DNA of 64,000 nucleotides from Vibrio bivalvicida (GTDB lineage Bacteria; Pseudomonadota; Gammaproteobacteria; Enterobacterales; Vibrionaceae). The notes below the pieces were generated by a model. The model saw nothing but the letters and a program-made list of their open reading frames with translations, did no database searches and was not told the origin of the DNA. Position numbers and translations under genes: made by a program. The stretch lies in the NCBI RefSeq assembly GCF_001399455.2, contig NZ_LLEI02000021.1:496001-560000 (forward strand), in the 5' to 3' direction. This document shows, in pieces, positions 61,510-64,000 of the stretch. Numbering within the stretch: the stretch's first letter is position 1; each line of letters begins with the position of its first letter.

Positions 61510-61531
61510 GATTCACCCTATTTGGTGAATC
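61510..61531. repeat. Inverted repeat upstream of yitT-like gene
   Basis: GATTCACC/GGTGAATC with a 6-base spacer, ending 22 bases before the start codon. Possible operator or RNA hairpin in the leader; no T tract. Confidence 0.45.
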
Positions 61532-61553
61532 GCTAAGGGATAGGAAGTCTAAA

Positions 61554-62162
61554 ATGGATAAAGAACATAGCTTGCGCGAAAATCTGCTTGCGCTCATTCT
61601 CGGTAGTGCCTTGGTATCTTTGGGTGTTATCTTTTTCAGTAAAGTGGGGCTTCTCACTGGAGGGACTGCGGGTTTAGCGATATTTCTGACCAAAGTGAGC
61701 GACTTTAGTTTTGGGCAGATTTTTTTCGCCCTCAATTTGCCGTTTTATGTTCTGTCGGTCACTCGTATGGGGTGGCGTTTTACTCTCAATACGTTTATTG
61801 CGGTCACACTCGTATCTTTTGCGGTGGACTATTTGCATCATGTGATTGAGATTGCGCGTATTGACCCTTTTTATGCCGCTCTGCTAGGAGGGGGAATGAT
61901 TGGTATCGGGATGCTGGTTATTTTCCGTCATAAGATGAGTCTTGGTGGTTTTAATATTTTGGCACTATTTCTACAAGAGCGATTTGGTATTCGTGCCGGC
62001 AAGGTTCAAATGGTACTCGATTGCACCATTGTTGTTATGTCACTATTTATTGTTGATATTTCCTTGATTCTGCTTTCAGTAATGGGCGCGGTTGCTACTA
62101 ACTTGATATTGGCGATGAACCACAAGCCAGGGCGTTATCAACCCCAAGCGAAGACCGCCTAG
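61554..62162 (+). CDS. YitT/YczE-like (DUF161) membrane protein
   Basis: 202 residues with five to six hydrophobic segments. SALVSLGVIFFSKVGLLTGGTAGLAIFL contains the GG-TGG-TG motif of the YitT family, and LGGGMIGIGMLVIFRHKMSLGG is its second copy. Function of the family is unknown. Ribosome site AGGAAG. It is monocistronic, with a terminator behind it. Confidence 0.82.
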   Translation: MDKEHSLRENLLALILGSALVSLGVIFFSKVGLLTGGTAGLAIFLTKVSDFSFGQIFFALNLPFYVLSVTRMGWRFTLNTFIAVTLVSFAVDYLHHVIEIARIDPFYAALLGGGMIGIGMLVIFRHKMSLGGFNILALFLQERFGIRAGKVQMVLDCTIVVMSLFIVDISLILLSVMGAVATNLILAMNHKPGRYQPQAKTA

Positions 62163-62179
62163 ACGATAAGAATCTATTT

Positions 62180-62206
62180 AGGCTTAGCTGCTGCTAAGCC
62201 TTTTGT
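62180..62206 (+). terminator. Terminator of yitT-like gene
   Basis: Eight-bp stem GGCTTAGC/GCTAAGCC with TGCT loop (62181-62200), followed by TTTTGTTT. Confidence 0.88.
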
Positions 62207-62713
62207 TTACACCAAGTTTAATGCTTTGTTAAACAGCACTAATTCATCTTGGTTAATGGCGTAGCCGTTGTTGCATGCAGCGTGTAAGTTTGCGGTATAC
62301 TCGATGTTGAAATAGCGAAATAGACCCGTAAAAAAACTATCGAAGATTGGACAGATCTCAGATTTTCCAGAGCTGGTAATAACAAACCCGCGTTTAGATT
62401 CTAAGGCCCTCGCTTTGGGCTTTAATTCTGCTACATCTAAGAGTTCAGTCATTCGGTCGACCAAAGCTTTCATAGGAGCGGTAACCGAGTACCAATAGAT
62501 AGGTGAGGCAAAAACAAGGTTGTCTGAAGCGAGCATTTTGTCAACTAAGGGGTAGAAGTCATCTGCTGGATAGTCGTTTTCGTAGCAATAAGGCGTGATG
62601 GCCAGTGAATCAATGTCAACCACTTCTACATTGTGATCGGCTTGTACATATTCGATAGTTTTCGCCGTATTGCCTTGCTTGTTCGCACTAGAGAATAATA
62701 TTAATGTCTTCAT
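62207..62713 (-). CDS. Flavodoxin-fold NAD(P)H-dependent oxidoreductase
   Basis: 168 residues. Opens KTLILFSSANKQGNTAKTIEYV, the FMN phosphate loop of the NADPH-dependent FMN reductase/flavodoxin-like group, then NLVFASPIYWYSVTAPMKALVDR (FMN isoalloxazine contact) typical of this family. It likely reduces quinones or flavins in the cytoplasm. The promoter carries a SoxR-type box in a 19-bp spacer, making it a candidate member of a SoxR regulon with the MFS pump at 52.4 kb. A quinone reductase would fit that role. Confidence 0.85.
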   Translation of the reverse strand: MKTLILFSSANKQGNTAKTIEYVQADHNVEVVDIDSLAITPYCYENDYPADDFYPLVDKMLASDNLVFASPIYWYSVTAPMKALVDRMTELLDVAELKPKARALESKRGFVITSSGKSEICPIFDSFFTGLFRYFNIEYTANLHAACNNGYAINQDELVLFNKALNLV

Positions 62714-62763
62714 TTAACAGTCCTTTTCGATAGATCATTGGGCTTGGAGAAAGGACTATAAAA

Positions 62764-62781
62764 CCTCAACCTTACTTTAGG
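62764..62781. promoter_or_regulatory. SoxR-type box upstream of the oxidoreductase gene
   Basis: CCTCAACCTTACTTTAGG matches the box at 53670-53687 at 15 of 18 positions. On the minus strand it lies between TTTACC and TATAGT, 19 bp apart, the same architecture as the MFS promoter, about 50 bases before the oxidoreductase start. Confidence 0.8.
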
Positions 62782-62791
62782 TAAAGGGCTT

Positions 62792-63268
62792 TTATTGTTC
62801 AATTGCTAACAATTGCGAAAGACGTTCAATACTAATGATATCTACAGGTAATGGTGATTGTTTTGGGTTGTAGTAAATGGCGTTCAATCCTGCTTCGAGC
62901 GCAGGAAAAATGTCTTTATCTAAGCTATCGCCAACCATAGTGATTTCAGAGGCTTTATCTCCCAATGAATCGAGTATTGCTCGATAAAACTCTGCACTGT
63001 TTTTCTCTAGACCTAAATTTGCCTTGCAGAAGTAGCCATTGATGTACGGATCAAGACCTACTCGTTCAAAGGCCTGCTGAATCTCAGCTTCAGTAGAGTC
63101 TTGGGCACTGGTGGCAACGTAAATCGTATGGTGTTGGCTTAACTGCTTCAGGGTTTGCTCAGCTTCAGCAACAGATTCGACATAAGGCCAGAGGTACATT
63201 TTTCCATTTTGTTCAGGGAAGTCAATCATGAGCGTATCGCCCCAGTCGAAGAGATATACGTGGCTCAT
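62792..63268 (-). CDS. HAD-superfamily hydrolase
   Basis: 158 residues. Motif I LFDWGDTL (nucleophile Asp; a Trp replaces the usual Leu/Met before Gly), motif II YVATSAQD (Ser/Thr), Lys motif in FCKANLGLEKN, and motif IV MVGDSLDKDIFPALEAG. The class I cap is small. A phosphatase of unknown substrate. Strong AGGAGG ribosome site. Its 3' end lies 78 bases upstream of the oxidoreductase start on the same strand, over the SoxR-type promoter. Confidence 0.85.
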   Translation of the reverse strand: MSHVYLFDWGDTLMIDFPEQNGKMYLWPYVESVAEAEQTLKQLSQHHTIYVATSAQDSTEAEIQQAFERVGLDPYINGYFCKANLGLEKNSAEFYRAILDSLGDKASEITMVGDSLDKDIFPALEAGLNAIYYNPKQSPLPVDIISIERLSQLLAIEQ

Positions 63269-63603
63269 CCTAAGCCTCCTGCCTTAATATCCGATGGTTA
63301 ATTCTCATTCTATATCTACTATGGCAAATTTCACCAACTATTGCATATATTTACCATGTGAATGGGCTAGGTTGATTGTTGGATTTCATAACTAATTGTA
63401 ATTAAAGGGAATTTTATTTGGCATCTGATTTGCTATTACATATAGCATTATAAAAGCGAATGCATTGCAAGTTTGAGATAATTTATTTATATAAATTTCA
63501 TCGGGCAACTGGATAGTTTCGCTCAAATTGATGTCGAAGCATCATCTGTGTGTAATGATAACGATATTAGGGTCATCAGACCCTATAACAACAAGGAATT
63601 CTC
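63269..63603. other. Intergenic region upstream of the efflux-adaptor gene
   Basis: 335 bases, AT-rich, between divergent genes. No frame, repeat or clear operator is seen. An AAGGAATT ribosome site lies before ATG 63604. Confidence 0.4.
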
Positions 63604-64000
63604 ATGACGACTAAGCCGTTACGTTGGTTGATACCTATTATTGTTTTGGGTGGTGCGTATGCTGGCTACTCAGCTATTGCATCTAGCGCCCCTGAACCTT
63701 TAGAGAACAAGCCCCCCAAAGCAGCACCAATTGTAAAAGTCTCTAAGGCGGTGTCTAGTGATCACAAAGTCGTGATTACGAGTCATGGGGAACTACAACC
63801 AGTTGAGGTGACGCAGCTCTCGGCGCAAGTATCTGGAGAGGTGGTGAGCTGGCACCCAAATTTTGTCGTTGGAGGGATTGTTAAAAGAGGAGAGGTGCTA
63901 TTTCGCATTGAAAGTGATAACTATCAAGCCGCAGTCCTCCAAGCCGAGGCTCAATTAGCGAGTGCAGAAGCTGCTTTAATTGAAGAAAAAGCGAAAGCGG
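63604..64000 (+). CDS. RND efflux periplasmic adaptor (HlyD/MFP family), 3' end cut
   Basis: The first 132 codons are present. N-terminal hydrophobic signal/anchor (about 8-27), then LENKPPKAAPIVKVSKAVSSDHKVVITSHGELQP (landmarks KAAPIVKVSKAV and SHGELQP) and the biotinyl-lipoyl-like start LSAQVSGEVVSWHPNFVVGGIVKRGEVLFRIES, leading into a coiled coil of AEAQLASAEAAL repeats. It should bridge an inner-membrane RND pump and an outer-membrane channel. The RND gene is presumably just beyond base 64000. Confidence 0.88.
   Translation, partial: MTTKPLRWLIPIIVLGGAYAGYSAIASSAPEPLENKPPKAAPIVKVSKAVSSDHKVVITSHGELQPVEVTQLSAQVSGEVVSWHPNFVVGGIVKRGEVLFRIESDNYQAAVLQAEAQLASAEAALIEEKAKA

Overview
The window looks like a chromosomal segment of a marine Vibrio (Vibrionaceae). 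Pointers are a GbpA-type chitin/GlcNAc-binding protein behind a c-di-GMP riboswitch, a CARB-type beta-lactamase, a chromosomal Qnr-like pentapeptide protein, DgcN/DgcA-type D-glutamate genes, several GH13 starch enzymes and low-GC spacers. Protein names rest on motif recognition by eye; no database search was run.

Layout. 1-2.6 kb: HAD hydrolase (cut by the edge), membrane glutaredoxin, and NorR divergent from hmp, with a sigma54 promoter and two NorR-type sites between them. 3.8-12.6 kb: housekeeping genes (YaeQ, a CspA-type protein, ArfA with its stop codon inside a terminator hairpin, a ThrE-type exporter, a PBP5/6-type carboxypeptidase), gbpA, a small XRE regulator and a lipoprotein. 13-18.7 kb: secreted alpha-amylase, MATE exporter, AraC regulator, class A beta-lactamase. 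18.9-22.2 kb is the most accessory-looking part: a probable type VI secretion membrane-disrupting effector (Arg-rich N-terminus, glycine-zipper C-terminus), three related immunity-like genes, two decayed effector tails and a 152-bp direct repeat.

22.4-26.5 kb: metallo-beta-lactamase-fold enzyme, thioesterase, triple-RidA fusion. 26.7-33.2 kb: a tight seven-gene operon (periplasmic protein, MacB/LolCDE-type ABC pair, LolA-like protein, beta-barrel, LytS/LytR-type two-component pair) that reads as a self-contained envelope system. 33.9-41.7 kb: maltodextrin region (alpha-glucosidase, LysR regulator, MalE-like protein, MalZ-like enzyme, cytoplasmic amylase). An almost identical LysR-type box lies upstream of the glucosidase and of malE. 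43.8-46.8 kb: dgcA, dgcN and a LysR regulator for D-glutamate use. 46.9-58.3 kb: YegD, chemoreceptor, CI/LexA-like regulator, CDF transporter, SoxR with a divergent MFS pump, AEC transporter, MsrA-like protein, Qnr-like protein, DsbA-like protein, porin. 59-64 kb: binding protein plus diguanylate cyclase, YitT protein, a flavodoxin-fold reductase with its own SoxR-type promoter, HAD hydrolase, and the start of an efflux adaptor.

Themes: nitrosative/redox defence (NorR-Hmp, SoxR), c-di-GMP signalling (a cyclase in one place, a riboswitch-controlled adhesin in another), alpha-glucan use, intrinsic drug resistance, and interbacterial competition. I recognised no rRNA, tRNA, CRISPR array, integrase or intact insertion sequence.
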